From Devosia sp. Root413D1 (GTDB lineage Bacteria > Pseudomonadota > Alphaproteobacteria > Rhizobiales > Devosiaceae), in the NCBI RefSeq assembly GCF_001425235.1, contig NZ_LMEA01000014.1:90731-154730 (forward strand): a stretch of DNA of 64,000 bases, given 5' to 3'. This document shows, one piece after another, positions 50,765 through 59,687 of the stretch. Positions within the stretch are counted from its first letter, which is position 1. Every line of letters begins with the position of its first letter. The notes under the pieces are model-generated. The model searched no databases and was not told the DNA's origin. It was given only the letters and a program-made list of their open reading frames with translations. The translations under genes and the position numbers were made by a program.

Positions 50765-52665
50765 TGGACAGCACGATGGCGAGGGCACCGGCCACGACAA
50801 CCCGTCGGTGGAAACTACCAAGCCTCGAGGGCTCCAGCTTCGCGCTGGTGTTTTTGGGGCTCCCCCTGGCGATCTACGTGATCTTCGTGATCTCGCCATT
50901 CGTGCAAGCCTTTTACTACTCAATGACCGATTGGTCAGGCTTTTCGAAGAAGATGAACTTCGTTGGCCTGGCCAATTATGTCACCCTGTTGACTGATCCG
51001 GTCTTCACCAAGGCCGTCTACAACTCCATCGTCCTGGTGGTGGTGCTGCCGCCGCTGGTGATCATCCTCTCGGTGACGCTGGCGACGCTGGTGACCATTG
51101 GCGGGGTGACCCGCGGCGAGATCCAGGGGCTCAAGCATTCCGGCATCTACCGGGTGATCTCGTTCTTCCCCTACACCGTGCCGGCGATCGTCATCGGCAT
51201 CCTGTGGGCGCAGATGTACGACCCCTCGAGCGGCCTGCTGAACGGTATCCTGACCGCCCTGGGGTTCGATTTCTTCAAGTCCTTCGCCTGGCTCGGCGAC
51301 GAGCGCACCGCCATGGGCGCCTCGATCTTCGTCATCGCCTGGTCGATGGTCGGCTTCTACATGGTGCTGTTCATCGCAGCGATCAAAGGCATCCCGGCCG
51401 AGGTCTATGAGGCGGCGCGCGTCGATGGCGCCGGCCGCTTCCGCACGGCGATCTCGATCACCGTGCCGATGATCCGCGACAATATCCGCACCGCTTACGT
51501 CTATCTCGGCATCCTGGCGCTCGACGCCTTCGTCTATATGCAGGCGCTCAACCCGAGCGGTGGGCCGGCCAACTCCACCGTGGTGATTTCGCAGCACCTG
51601 CTGAATACCGCCTTCAAGAAGGGCAAATTCGGCTACGCGACCTCGATGGGCGCTACGCTGGCGATCATCACGCTGATCTTTGCCGCGCTGGTGTTCTTCG
51701 TGTTCTGGTGGACCGGTCGTCCGCCCAAGTCGAAGCCGGCCGCCATTGTCGCGGCGCCCGCCATTCGCGCCGCCGCGATCGCGACGCCCGCGAAGCCGGT
51801 GGCGCAGTTCGAGCATCCGGTGGCGAGAAAGACCATCTGGACCGACAAGACCGTCGCCACGATTTCGCACATCGCGCTCATCGCCTGGGTGGTGATCATC
51901 TGCGCGCCGCTGCTCTGGGTGCTGATGAGCTCGTTCAAGACGACGCAGCAGATCTTCGCCTCGCCCTTCACGCTGCCCACCAGCTTCAACTTCGACAACT
52001 ACGTGTCGGCGTGGACCTCGGCGTCGATCGGCACCTATTTCTTCAACACGGTGATCGTTGTCGGCTTCGCGCTGGCCATCGTCATGCTGCTGGGCTCGAT
52101 GTGCGCCTATTACCTGGCGCGCTATGAGTTCCGGGGCAGCAAGATCATCTACTACCTGATGCTGGCCGGGCTGACCTTCCCGATCTTCCTCGCCGTGGTG
52201 CCGCTGTTCCAGACGCTGCGCGGCTTCGGCTTGCTCAACACCTTTCCCGGCCTGATCATCACCTATGTGGCCTTCGCGCTGCCGTTCACGGTGTTCTTCC
52301 TCTACGCCTTCTTCCGCACCCTGCCGCAGGAGATCGCCGAGGCGGCGATGATCGACGGCGCCGGCCCGTGGCGCATCTTCTTCACCATCATGCTGCCGAT
52401 GGCGAAGCCCGGCATCGCCTCGGTGGCGATCTTCAACTTCCTCGGGCTGTGGAACCAGTTCCTGTTGCCGATCGCGCTCAACACCAACACCGCCAATTAC
52501 GTCCTGAGCCAGGGCATGGCGTCATTCGCCTCGCAGGCGGGCTATGCAGTGAACTTCGGCGCGCTGTTCGCCGCCGTGGTGATCACGGTGCTGCCGGTGC
52601 TCGTCACCTACATCATCTTCCAGCGCCAGCTGCAGGGCTCGGTGCAGACGGGGATGTTGAAGTAG
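50764..52665 (+). CDS. Fused double-domain sugar ABC permease (NgcF-NgcG type)
   Basis: 633-residue inner-membrane protein that joins two MalF/MalG-type permease domains in one chain. Domain 1 (about 20-318) carries EAA loop EVYEAARVDGAGRFRTAI (from 214); domain 2 (about 360-633) carries EIAEAAMIDGAGPWRIFF (from 523). They are joined by an Ala/Pro-rich linker (about 319-360). About 12 helices expected. Sugar importers normally encode these as two genes. No frameshift or stop separates the parts, and the reading frame is continuous. No ATPase gene follows; a shared MalK-type ATPase elsewhere would be needed. Confidence 0.93.
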   Translation: MDSTMARAPATTTRRWKLPSLEGSSFALVFLGLPLAIYVIFVISPFVQAFYYSMTDWSGFSKKMNFVGLANYVTLLTDPVFTKAVYNSIVLVVVLPPLVIILSVTLATLVTIGGVTRGEIQGLKHSGIYRVISFFPYTVPAIVIGILWAQMYDPSSGLLNGILTALGFDFFKSFAWLGDERTAMGASIFVIAWSMVGFYMVLFIAAIKGIPAEVYEAARVDGAGRFRTAISITVPMIRDNIRTAYVYLGILALDAFVYMQALNPSGGPANSTVVISQHLLNTAFKKGKFGYATSMGATLAIITLIFAALVFFVFWWTGRPPKSKPAAIVAAPAIRAAAIATPAKPVAQFEHPVARKTIWTDKTVATISHIALIAWVVIICAPLLWVLMSSFKTTQQIFASPFTLPTSFNFDNYVSAWTSASIGTYFFNTVIVVGFALAIVMLLGSMCAYYLARYEFRGSKIIYYLMLAGLTFPIFLAVVPLFQTLRGFGLLNTFPGLIITYVAFALPFTVFFLYAFFRTLPQEIAEAAMIDGAGPWRIFFTIMLPMAKPGIASVAIFNFLGLWNQFLLPIALNTNTANYVLSQGMASFASQAGYAVNFGALFAAVVITVLPVLVTYIIFQRQLQGSVQTGMLK

Positions 52666-52689
52666 GCAGGACTGCATATTCGAAGCGAA

Positions 52690-52720
52690 GGGGCATCCTC
52701 AGGGTGCCCCTTTTGCTTTT
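52690..52720 (+). terminator. Rho-independent terminator after the ngc-type operon
   Basis: GGGGCA (52690-52695) pairs with TGCCCC (52705-52710), 9-base loop, then TTTTGCTTTT. Starts 24 bases after the permease stop. Confidence 0.85.
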
Positions 52721-52750
52721 GGGGGTGCGCGGCGATGGTGGCCATCTGTT

Positions 52751-52930
52751 CCTTCTCCCCTCAGGGGAACCGGACGAGGGCGTAGCCCTCGCCGGGAGGT
52801 GGCGCGCAGCGCCGGTTGCGGGGTGAAGCGGCGCAACTCGCGCTCGCTGAGAAGCTGAACCCCTCACCCTAGTTCCGCTACGGACCTGACGGTCCTAGCT
52901 GCACTACCCTCTCCCCTCAGGGGAGAGGGG
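52751..52930. repeat. Long imperfect inverted repeat (family E)
   Basis: CCTTCTCCCCTCAGGGGAAC on the left faces CTACCCTCTCCCCTCAGGGG on the right, with GGACGAGGGCGTAGCCCTCG and related smaller palindromes inside. Shares modules with 59781-59870 and 61848-62026. With the family D copy at 52972 it fills the 481-base gene-free stretch before 53147. Confidence 0.75.
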
Positions 52931-52971
52931 CCGATTGCGGGCTCCGGTGGACGGCAGGTAGCACTGGCGGC

Positions 52972-53120
52972 ACCACAACGCCCCTCGCCCCTCTGGGGAG
53001 AGGGCCGGGGTGAGGGGCGCCAAGCGCGCGGATGGGGCGGGGCAAACGGCGATAGCAGCTCTTCTGGTGTGCTTGGCTACCCCTCACCCTGACCCTCTCC
53101 CCAGAGGGGAGAGGGGACGC
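52972..53120. repeat. Long imperfect inverted repeat (family D)
   Basis: CGCCCCTCGCCCCTCTGGGG and GTGAGGGGCGCCAAGCGC face TGTGCTTGGCTACCCCTCAC and CCAGAGGGGAGAGGGGACGC. Same unit as at 46284 and 59688. Confidence 0.85.
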
Positions 53121-53146
53121 GAGGCCGCCACCGGCAGTGAGTGGTC

Positions 53147-53998
53147 CTACCGCCCACCCATGCCCGCGTTCAGCGCGATCGAGTTGTAGATCAGCTTCTG
53201 CAGCAGGATCGCCAGTACGATGCCGGGGAGCATCGAGAGGGCGGCGCCAGCCATGATGTAGTTCCACTGCGTGCCCTGCTGGGTCTGGAAGTGGGTGAGG
53301 CCGACCGGCAGGGTGGCGTTTTCCTGGCCGGTCATGACGATCAGCGGCCAGAGGAAGTTGTTCCACTGGGCGATGAAGGTGAAGAGCGACAGGAGCCCGA
53401 TGGCCGGCATCGACAGCGGCACGATGATGCTGATGAGGATGCGGAGCCGCGAGGCGCCGTCGATCAGCGCCGCTTCCTCGAGCGAGTCGGGGATCGAGAG
53501 GAAGAACTGGCGCAACAGGAACGCGCCGAAGGTGCCGAAGGCCACCGGCAGGATGACGCCCTGGAAGGTGTTGACCATGCCCAGGCTGTTGACGATGAGG
53601 AACAGCGGGATGATCAGCATGATCGAGGGCACCATGAGCGTGCCGACATAGCCGAGCAGCAGGGTGTCGCGGCCGGGGAATTTCAGCCGGGCGAAGGCAT
53701 AGCCGGCGAGGCACGAGACCACCACGGTGATCACCGTGACGCTGCCGGCGACGACCATCGAGTTGAGAAAGAAGCGGCCGAAGGGCAGCTCCGACCAGGT
53801 CTTGGCGAAATTATCCCATTGGAACTCCTGCGGCAGGATGCGCACCGGGATGGCCAGCACCTCGGCATTCGAGCGCACCGCGTTCGACACCATCCAGAAG
53901 AACGGGAACAGGAACAGCAGCGCCACGAGGATCAGCGCGCCGTGGTTGAGGATATCGAGCGCCAGGGTGAGGCGCCGGGACCGGACCTTAGTTGTCAT
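53147..53998 (-). CDS. Carbohydrate ABC transporter permease, MalG type
   Basis: 283-residue inner-membrane subunit with six helices and the EAA loop LEEAALIDGASRLRILISII. The start MTTKVRSRRL lies 11 bases inside the end of the MalF-type gene. Last gene of its operon; no ATPase follows. Confidence 0.93.
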   Translation of the reverse strand: MTTKVRSRRLTLALDILNHGALILVALLFLFPFFWMVSNAVRSNAEVLAIPVRILPQEFQWDNFAKTWSELPFGRFFLNSMVVAGSVTVITVVVSCLAGYAFARLKFPGRDTLLLGYVGTLMVPSIMLIIPLFLIVNSLGMVNTFQGVILPVAFGTFGAFLLRQFFLSIPDSLEEAALIDGASRLRILISIIVPLSMPAIGLLSLFTFIAQWNNFLWPLIVMTGQENATLPVGLTHFQTQQGTQWNYIMAGAALSMLPGIVLAILLQKLIYNSIALNAGMGGR

Positions 53999-54923
53999 AG
54001 TGCACCCACTTGCGCTGCAGCCAGAATTGCAGGGCAGTCAGCGCCATGATCAGCGCGAACATCACCCAGGCGATGGAAGAGGCGTAACCCATCTGGAAAT
54101 TCTGGAAGCCGCGCTGGTAGATGGCGTAGCCCAGCGTGGCGGTGGCGTTGCCGGGGCCGCCGCGGGTCATCACATAGATCTGGTCGAACACCTGCAGCGA
54201 GGTGATGGCGGTCATCACCGTGCCGAAGAACAGGGTGGGCGAGATCAGCGGCAGGCGGATCTTCCAGAAGCGATCCCAGGCGCTGGCGCCATCGATCTTG
54301 GCCGCCTCGAGATAGCTCGGCGGCACCATGTCGAGCGCCGCGTTGAACAGCACGGTGTTGTAGCCGACATTGGCCCAGAGCGAGACGATGATCACCGCCT
54401 GCATGGCGAGGGTCTGGTCGGTCAACAGGTTCGGCACGCCCAGCGACAGCGACTTCATGATGAAATCGAAGAAGCCGCCCGGCGCGAAGATCAGCATCCA
54501 GACGATGGCGACGGCGATTCCGGGTGTAAATGTGGGGAGGAAAAACACCACCCGGAACCACCGTTGCCCTCGCTTGAGGCTGGCGATCCAGGTCGCGAGC
54601 CCCACCGAGATGATGATGTTCAGCACCAGATATTCGACGGTGAAGAACAGCGTGTTGCGTAGGACGGTCCAGAACTGCGGGTCGGCGGTGAACAGCCGGA
54701 TGTAGTTCTGGAAGCCGACAAAGGCGGGTTTGCCGAGCAGCTTCCAGTTGGTGAAGCTCAGCGCCAGGGAGGCGATGATCGGCAGCACCAGGAAGAGCAG
54801 TACCCCCAACAGGCTAGGCAGCAGGAAGAAGAAGGCCGTGCGGCCCTCGCGTCGCCCGCTGCGCCTTCGCGGGCGGGCGGCCGGGGCGCTGGTCGCGACC
54901 GCGGTATCCTGGATAAGTGTCAT
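53988..54923 (-). CDS. Carbohydrate ABC transporter permease, MalF type
   Basis: 311 residues; an Arg-rich cytoplasmic tail (RPRRRSGRREGR) precedes the first helix, and the EAA loop is YLEAAKIDGASAWDRFWKIR. The ATG at 54923 has GGAGG upstream. Pairs with the MalG-type protein and the binding protein encoded upstream at 55009-56223. Confidence 0.93.
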   Translation of the reverse strand: MTLIQDTAVATSAPAARPRRRSGRREGRTAFFFLLPSLLGVLLFLVLPIIASLALSFTNWKLLGKPAFVGFQNYIRLFTADPQFWTVLRNTLFFTVEYLVLNIIISVGLATWIASLKRGQRWFRVVFFLPTFTPGIAVAIVWMLIFAPGGFFDFIMKSLSLGVPNLLTDQTLAMQAVIIVSLWANVGYNTVLFNAALDMVPPSYLEAAKIDGASAWDRFWKIRLPLISPTLFFGTVMTAITSLQVFDQIYVMTRGGPGNATATLGYAIYQRGFQNFQMGYASSIAWVMFALIMALTALQFWLQRKWVHYDN

Positions 54924-54972
54924 GGGCACCTCCTCCCTCGCAGCGCCTGTGACGGCGCCATTGCAGTAGGTA

Positions 54973-55000
54973 GCCCGGCCGGATTCGGGGCCGGCCGGGC
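54973..55000 (-). terminator. Stem-loop between the binding-protein and MalF-type genes
   Basis: GCCCGGCCGG (54973-54982) pairs exactly with CCGGCCGGGC (54991-55000), 8-base loop, starting 8 bases after the binding-protein stop. No T tract; likely an mRNA-stabilising or attenuating hairpin. Confidence 0.6.
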
Positions 55001-55008
55001 GTCGGGAC

Positions 55009-56223
55009 TTACGGCAGCTGGCTCTGGATATCGGCCAGCACCGCGTCCGTGGTGTTGTCGCCGTTGAGCGCCAGCGGGAGATACTGGGTGAGCAGGTTCT
55101 CGAACTCGTTCCAGCTTTCATTGAGGCGGAACGGGGTCGAGTGGTCGAAGGAGTATTGCAGCGTCTCGCGGGCGCCGGCGATATCCTTGGCGGCGACGTC
55201 GTACCAGAACTTCTGCTCGGCGAGGCGGCCGGGCAGGGCACGGCCGGCCGAAGCGAGGATCTCCGCCGCCTTGGGACCGGTCAGCACCTTCAGTGCCTTG
55301 AACGCCTCATCCTTGTGCTGGCTGGCGGCCGAGATGCCCCAGCCCGAGCCGGCGGTGATGTAGCGGGACGGGCCTTCGTCGCGCGGCAGCGGGGCGACGC
55401 CGACCTTGAAGCCGACCGAGGCCTGGGTGGTCAGCAGCGACCAGGGGCCATCGATCACCATGGCGGCGTTGCCGGCGGCAAAGCGCCCGCTGCCGGTCTG
55501 GGCGCCGGCGCCCGAGGCAAAGACCGGCGAGGCCTTGGCGACCGCCACGAGGTCGACGAGCTTACCCACCGCGGCGGCATAGCCGGGGTTGGTCAGGTCG
55601 AACTGGTTGCCGTCATTGAAATACTCGGCCCCGAGGGCGATCGGCTGGGCGACGAAATCGAAGGCCTGCACGGCGTAGCCGTAATTGTCGCCGCTGGTCA
55701 GCTTTTCGGCGGCTGCCTTGAAGTCGTCGAAAGTCCAGTCGGGCTTGGGTTCGGCAATGCCGGCCTCGGCGAACTTGTCGCGGTTATAGAACATCAGCCA
55801 CGGGCCGACGTCATAGGGCAGGGCGTATTGCACGCCATCCTGCGACAGGCCGCTAATGATCGAGGATTCGAACGCCGACTTGTCGAAATTGTCCGCCGCG
55901 ATGAACGGATCGAGCGGCTCGAGCACGCCATAGAAGCTCGGCATGCGCATCGACTGCATGGCGACGAGGTCGGCGATCTGGCCGGACGAGGCCAGCACCG
56001 GCAGGCGGGTCCAGTAATCGGTCCAGCCGGAGAATTGCGGCGTCACCTTGATGTTGGGGTATTCGGCCGTCACCAGGTCGGCGAGGCTCTGGAACAGCGG
56101 GGTATCCTTCTCGTCACCCCACATCTGCCAGGTCAGGTTCACCTGCTCCTGGGCAAAGCTGGCGGTGGACAGGATGGCGGTGCCGGCAAGCGCCAGGGCA
56201 GCCAGTTGATGCGTGAACTTCAC
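55009..56223 (-). CDS. Carbohydrate ABC solute-binding protein, family 1
   Basis: Periplasmic sugar receptor, 404 residues. With the GTG at 56223 (AGGAGA six bases upstream) the signal peptide is MKFTHQLAALALAGTAILST with cleavage SFA-QE. Mature features VNLTWQMWGDEKD, PYDVGPWLMFYNRDKFAEAG and AAMVIDGPWSLL are family-1 hallmarks. In an operon-like set downstream of the GH29 fucosidase and nucleotidyltransferase, so fucosylated oligosaccharide or L-fucose is the suggested ligand. Confidence 0.92.
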   Translation of the reverse strand: MKFTHQLAALALAGTAILSTASFAQEQVNLTWQMWGDEKDTPLFQSLADLVTAEYPNIKVTPQFSGWTDYWTRLPVLASSGQIADLVAMQSMRMPSFYGVLEPLDPFIAADNFDKSAFESSIISGLSQDGVQYALPYDVGPWLMFYNRDKFAEAGIAEPKPDWTFDDFKAAAEKLTSGDNYGYAVQAFDFVAQPIALGAEYFNDGNQFDLTNPGYAAAVGKLVDLVAVAKASPVFASGAGAQTGSGRFAAGNAAMVIDGPWSLLTTQASVGFKVGVAPLPRDEGPSRYITAGSGWGISAASQHKDEAFKALKVLTGPKAAEILASAGRALPGRLAEQKFWYDVAAKDIAGARETLQYSFDHSTPFRLNESWNEFENLLTQYLPLALNGDNTTDAVLADIQSQLP

Positions 56224-56316
56224 GATGTGTCTCCTCAATCACAGGTATTCGTTGGGTCTTCGGTAGTTTTTTGGTCGTTGTTCCGGAGTCCTCGGCTCCG
56301 GCGTCACCACGGCCGG

Positions 56317-57099
56317 TCAGGCCGCGATCAGCACCTCCAGATCGGCGATCATGGAAATGAGCTCGGTGCGCTGGCGGTGGAAGGCGTCGGGGTCGCGCCC
56401 CGGCTCCAGGATCGCCGCCATGCGGGAGGTGAAATCGGGCGGCAGCAGCGGCAGCTCTGCCGCCATCGGCAGGTTCCAGCCATCGCCCGGGTAATAGGCG
56501 CGGTTGAGCGCGAACACGACCTGCAGGATCGCGTTGCTGAGTTTGCCGGTGATGCCGACAAGGAACACCAGGTCGCGCCGGTCGACCTTGCTCTCATAGT
56601 GATAGTCGGCAGCCCAGTAGTTCAGGATCTCGCGGTACTGCTTGAGCACCGAGTTACGCAGCGGCTCCGGGTAGCAGGCGAGCTGGTCCTTCCAGCCGGC
56701 GAGCCGGCCTTCCGGATCGCTGACGATCTGCTGGCTCGAAAGATCGGTCGGCAGGTGGTAGCCCCAGATGGTCCACTCGAAGCTCTTGGGGATGGCAGTG
56801 CCGCCGAGCCAGGCGCCAAGATCGCTCTCGACGCCGGTGTAGCTGCGCATCCAGACCCCATCCATGCGGACGCCCTGCGACTGCCACTCGGCCATGGCCG
56901 CCTCGAAGCGGTTCCATTGCCCGGTCTGCTTCAGGTCTTGCCGGTAGGCATGGGCGTAGACGCGGAAGTCGTAGTCCGACTGCCGGTCCGACCGGCCCTT
57001 GCCGCGCGACCCGGCGAGCGCAACCGCGCCGGCGCCGTCCTCGGCAAGGTCGGCGATGAGCGGAGCCATCGCCGCGATCAGTTCGGCCTCGGGGGCCAT
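56317..57099 (-). CDS. Nucleotidyltransferase-fold protein (DUF4037-like)
   Basis: 260 residues. The minimal nucleotidyltransferase motif is present: AGSRGKGRSDRQSDYDFRVY, with G30-S31 and the metal-binding pair D42/D44. The rest is alpha-helical (AILQVVFALNRAYYPGDGWN; ELPLLPPDF), like DUF4037 and aminoglycoside-nucleotidyltransferase-like proteins. The reaction is unknown. The ATG at 57099 lies 30 bases after the fucosidase stop; TTG codons a little upstream are alternatives. It sits between a GH29 fucosidase and a sugar-binding protein, an unusual place for such an enzyme. Confidence 0.75.
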   Translation of the reverse strand: MAPEAELIAAMAPLIADLAEDGAGAVALAGSRGKGRSDRQSDYDFRVYAHAYRQDLKQTGQWNRFEAAMAEWQSQGVRMDGVWMRSYTGVESDLGAWLGGTAIPKSFEWTIWGYHLPTDLSSQQIVSDPEGRLAGWKDQLACYPEPLRNSVLKQYREILNYWAADYHYESKVDRRDLVFLVGITGKLSNAILQVVFALNRAYYPGDGWNLPMAAELPLLPPDFTSRMAAILEPGRDPDAFHRQRTELISMIADLEVLIAA

Positions 57100-57128
57100 C
57101 GCGTCAGCCAATGCTACCGGCAAGATCG

Positions 57129-58451
57129 TCAATCCCTGAGGATCAGCTCGACCACCGGGGTCACCACATCGGGCTTCAGCACCGGCAGTTCGAGCGTCAG
57201 CATGCCGTCGCCGACTGCGACGCCGATGTTGGAATCGACCTCGGCATCGGGGTCGAGCCAGTGGATCTCGCTCGCATCGTGCAGGAACTGGGCATATTTC
57301 ACCTTGCGCCCCAGCCCCGGGATATGGACGTGGCGGAACGGCCAGGTCTGGAGGTGGAGGTAGAGCCGGTTGCCCTTCTGGGTGAAGCGGGTGCCGGCCG
57401 GCGCCTGGTATTCGGACGGCCCGGCGCCATAGATCGCGCGGCCGTTGACATGCAGCCACTCGCCATAGGTTTCGAGCGCGGTGACGGCGCGCTTGTCGAA
57501 GGTGCCGCGGGCCGTGGGCCCGACATTCATCAACAGGTTGCCGCCGAGCGCCACGGTATCGATCAGGATGTTGATCAGCTGGCCGGCATCCTTCCAAGTG
57601 TTCTCGTCGCGGTGGTAGCCCCACGAACCAGAGAAGGTGTGGCAGACTTCCCAGCGCACCGGCTTGCCGTTGATGGTGGGCGCGACGCGCGGCGTATACT
57701 GCTCCGGCGTGGCGAGATCCTTGGGGAAGTTGCCGTCGGTGGGCAGGTCCAGCCGGTCGCCGACGATGATGTTGGGCTGCAGCTCGCGCACCAGCCCGAT
57801 CAGCTCCTCGGACTGCCAGTCGGCACGGCCCTTGCCGGGCATGCCCTTGTACTCGCGCTTGGGGTAGCTGAAGTCGAACCAGATCACCGAGATCTCGCCG
57901 AACCCGGTGAGCAGCTCGCGCACCTGGTTATGCATGTACTCGGCGTACTTTTTGACATCGCGGCTCTTGTTCATCTCCAGCGCATCGGGGTGGTTGCGCA
58001 GCGGATGGATGCCGTCGATCGGGAATTCCGGATGGTGCCAGTCGATCAGCGAATAGTAGAAGCCGACCTTCAGCCCTTCGGCGCGGAACGCCTCGACATA
58101 GGGCTTCAACAGGTCCTTGCCGTAGGGGGTGTTGGTCGCCTTGTAGTCGGTGAACTTCGAATCCCACAGGCAGAAGCCCTCGTGGTGCTTGGCGGTCAGC
58201 ACCACATATTTCATCCCGGCCTCGCGCGCCCGGCGCGCCCACTCCTTGGGGTCGTACAGGTCGGGGTCGAAGTTCTCGAAATACTTGGCGTAGGTTTCCG
58301 GCGCGATTTCCTCGCGGTGCTGCACCCATTCATGGCGCGCGGCGAGGGCGTAAAGCCCGAAGTGAATGAACATGCCGAAGCGGTCATTGCTGAACCAGGC
58401 CTTGCCCGCCGACGAGTCGAGGCCACCGCTGACGGTGAGTGCGCTATCCAA
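57129..58451 (-). CDS. Alpha-L-fucosidase, GH29
   Basis: Retaining alpha-L-fucosidase of 440 residues, cytoplasmic (no signal peptide). Catalytic nucleophile D193 in ISVIWFDFSYP; substrate-binding His residues in FGMFIHFGLYA and LTAKHHEGF; WVQHREEIAPETYAKYFENF is characteristic. The start is TTG at 58451, supported by AAGGAGG five bases upstream. First gene of the minus-strand operon; a perfect 16-base palindrome lies 22 bases before the start. Expected to hydrolyse imported fucosides. Confidence 0.92.
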   Translation of the reverse strand: MDSALTVSGGLDSSAGKAWFSNDRFGMFIHFGLYALAARHEWVQHREEIAPETYAKYFENFDPDLYDPKEWARRAREAGMKYVVLTAKHHEGFCLWDSKFTDYKATNTPYGKDLLKPYVEAFRAEGLKVGFYYSLIDWHHPEFPIDGIHPLRNHPDALEMNKSRDVKKYAEYMHNQVRELLTGFGEISVIWFDFSYPKREYKGMPGKGRADWQSEELIGLVRELQPNIIVGDRLDLPTDGNFPKDLATPEQYTPRVAPTINGKPVRWEVCHTFSGSWGYHRDENTWKDAGQLINILIDTVALGGNLLMNVGPTARGTFDKRAVTALETYGEWLHVNGRAIYGAGPSEYQAPAGTRFTQKGNRLYLHLQTWPFRHVHIPGLGRKVKYAQFLHDASEIHWLDPDAEVDSNIGVAVGDGMLTLELPVLKPDVVTPVVELILRD

Positions 58452-58472
58452 TCTATCCTCCTTGGTCCGGTT

Positions 58473-58488
58473 ATCGAACCGGTTCGAT
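58473..58488. promoter_or_regulatory. LacI-type operator
   Basis: Perfect 16-base palindrome ATCGAACCGGTTCGAT with the central CG step typical of LacI/GalR sites, just upstream of the fucosidase gene and divergent from a LacI-family gene. Confidence 0.8.
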
Positions 58489-58645
58489 TTTTATCCTGAT
58501 GTCGACTGCGCAATGAGTCAAGGCGGAATCTGGAACAGGGCAGTTCGGTGGATTTCAGTTGCGTGAAGCCCTGCAACTGCTAGGTATTGCAACAGAATTG
58601 TCCGCCGAGCGTCTCACCAACCAAGCTCCCACTCCGGATAGAAGC

Positions 58646-58657
58646 GGTTCGAGAACC
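58646..58657. promoter_or_regulatory. Second, weaker LacI-type operator
   Basis: GGTTC-GA-GAACC, five-base inverted arms sharing the GGTTCGA half of the site at 58473, six bases before the LacI ATG. Suggests autoregulation. Confidence 0.5.
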
Positions 58658-58662
58658 AACTG

Positions 58663-59670
58663 ATGGCCACCATTCGTGACGTAGCGAGGCTCGCGGAAGT
58701 CTCGGTCTCGACCGTGTCGCTGGCGCTCAGCAATCCGGGCCGGGTGAGCCAGAAAACGCTGGAGCGGATCCGCAGCGCCGTGGCGGCGGTGGGCTATGTC
58801 GCCGACCCCTTGGCGCAGAGCCTGGCGCGCGGGCGCTCGAAGATGATCGGGCTGGTCGTCGGCAATGTCGGCAACCCGTTCTTCGGCGATATCCGTCGCG
58901 AGCTCGAGAACTACGCGCTCGAGCACGAGCATTTCGTCCTCATCACTGACTCCTCGGGCAAGCCGGGGCGCGAGCAGGCGCTGGTCGAGCACCTGATCGG
59001 GCTGAAGATCGCCGGCCTCGCCCTGGCGCCGTCGAGCTTCGGGCCGGACTATGTGCGCTTCGTCGAGAGCATCAAGGTGCCGATGGTCTGCTTCGACCAG
59101 AAGGTTGCCGGCATCGAGCGCGATTTCGTCGGCTCGGACAATTACCTCGCCGGCGCCATGCTGACCGAGCACCTGTTGCAGCTCGGGCACCGGCGTATCG
59201 CCTTCATCGCTGGGCCACAGCACATGCACACGGCGTCGGAACGCTATCGCGGTTTCGTCGAGACCATGGCCAGCGCCGGGGTTGAGGTGAACCCCAACTA
59301 TGTGGTCGATGGCCAGTTCACCCGCTCGGCTGGCTATGAGGCGGCGATGCGGCTGCTGATCCAGCCCGAGCGCCCCACCGCCATCCTCGGCGCCAATAAC
59401 GCAGTGGCGCTGGCGGCGCTGCAGGCGATGCAGGAGCTGGGCTTCAACTGCCCGGGCGACATTTCGCTGTGCATGATCGACGACGTGCAGTGGAGCAACG
59501 TCATCACCCCCCGCATCACCATGGTGGTGCAGGATACGCTGAAGCTGGGCGGCATCATCGCAAGGCGGCTGCTGCAGCGGATCACCACGCCGGAGGCGGC
59601 GGCGGAGCCACCGCAGGATTTCGTGCTGTCGCCGAAGTTCGTGCCGGGGAATTCTTGTCGGCGGGTTTGA
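58663..59670 (+). CDS. LacI-family regulator
   Basis: 335 residues. N-terminal helix-turn-helix (ATIRDVARLAEVSVSTVSLA; hinge LAQSLARGRSK) and a periplasmic-binding-protein-like effector domain (MIGLVVGNVGNPFFGDI; CFDQKVAGIERDFVGSDN; HRRIAFIAGP). Likely represses the divergent fucosidase/transport operon and itself through the palindromes at 58473 and 58646. Effector probably the imported sugar. Confidence 0.94.
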   Translation: MATIRDVARLAEVSVSTVSLALSNPGRVSQKTLERIRSAVAAVGYVADPLAQSLARGRSKMIGLVVGNVGNPFFGDIRRELENYALEHEHFVLITDSSGKPGREQALVEHLIGLKIAGLALAPSSFGPDYVRFVESIKVPMVCFDQKVAGIERDFVGSDNYLAGAMLTEHLLQLGHRRIAFIAGPQHMHTASERYRGFVETMASAGVEVNPNYVVDGQFTRSAGYEAAMRLLIQPERPTAILGANNAVALAALQAMQELGFNCPGDISLCMIDDVQWSNVITPRITMVVQDTLKLGGIIARRLLQRITTPEAAAEPPQDFVLSPKFVPGNSCRRV

Positions 59671-59687
59671 GCACCGGCTGGGCCACT

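Noticed and set aside
50764..52665. Frameshift or assembly join creating the double permease
   Set aside because: The frame is continuous through a plausible linker with normal codon use and both halves are full length, so a genuine fusion is preferred.
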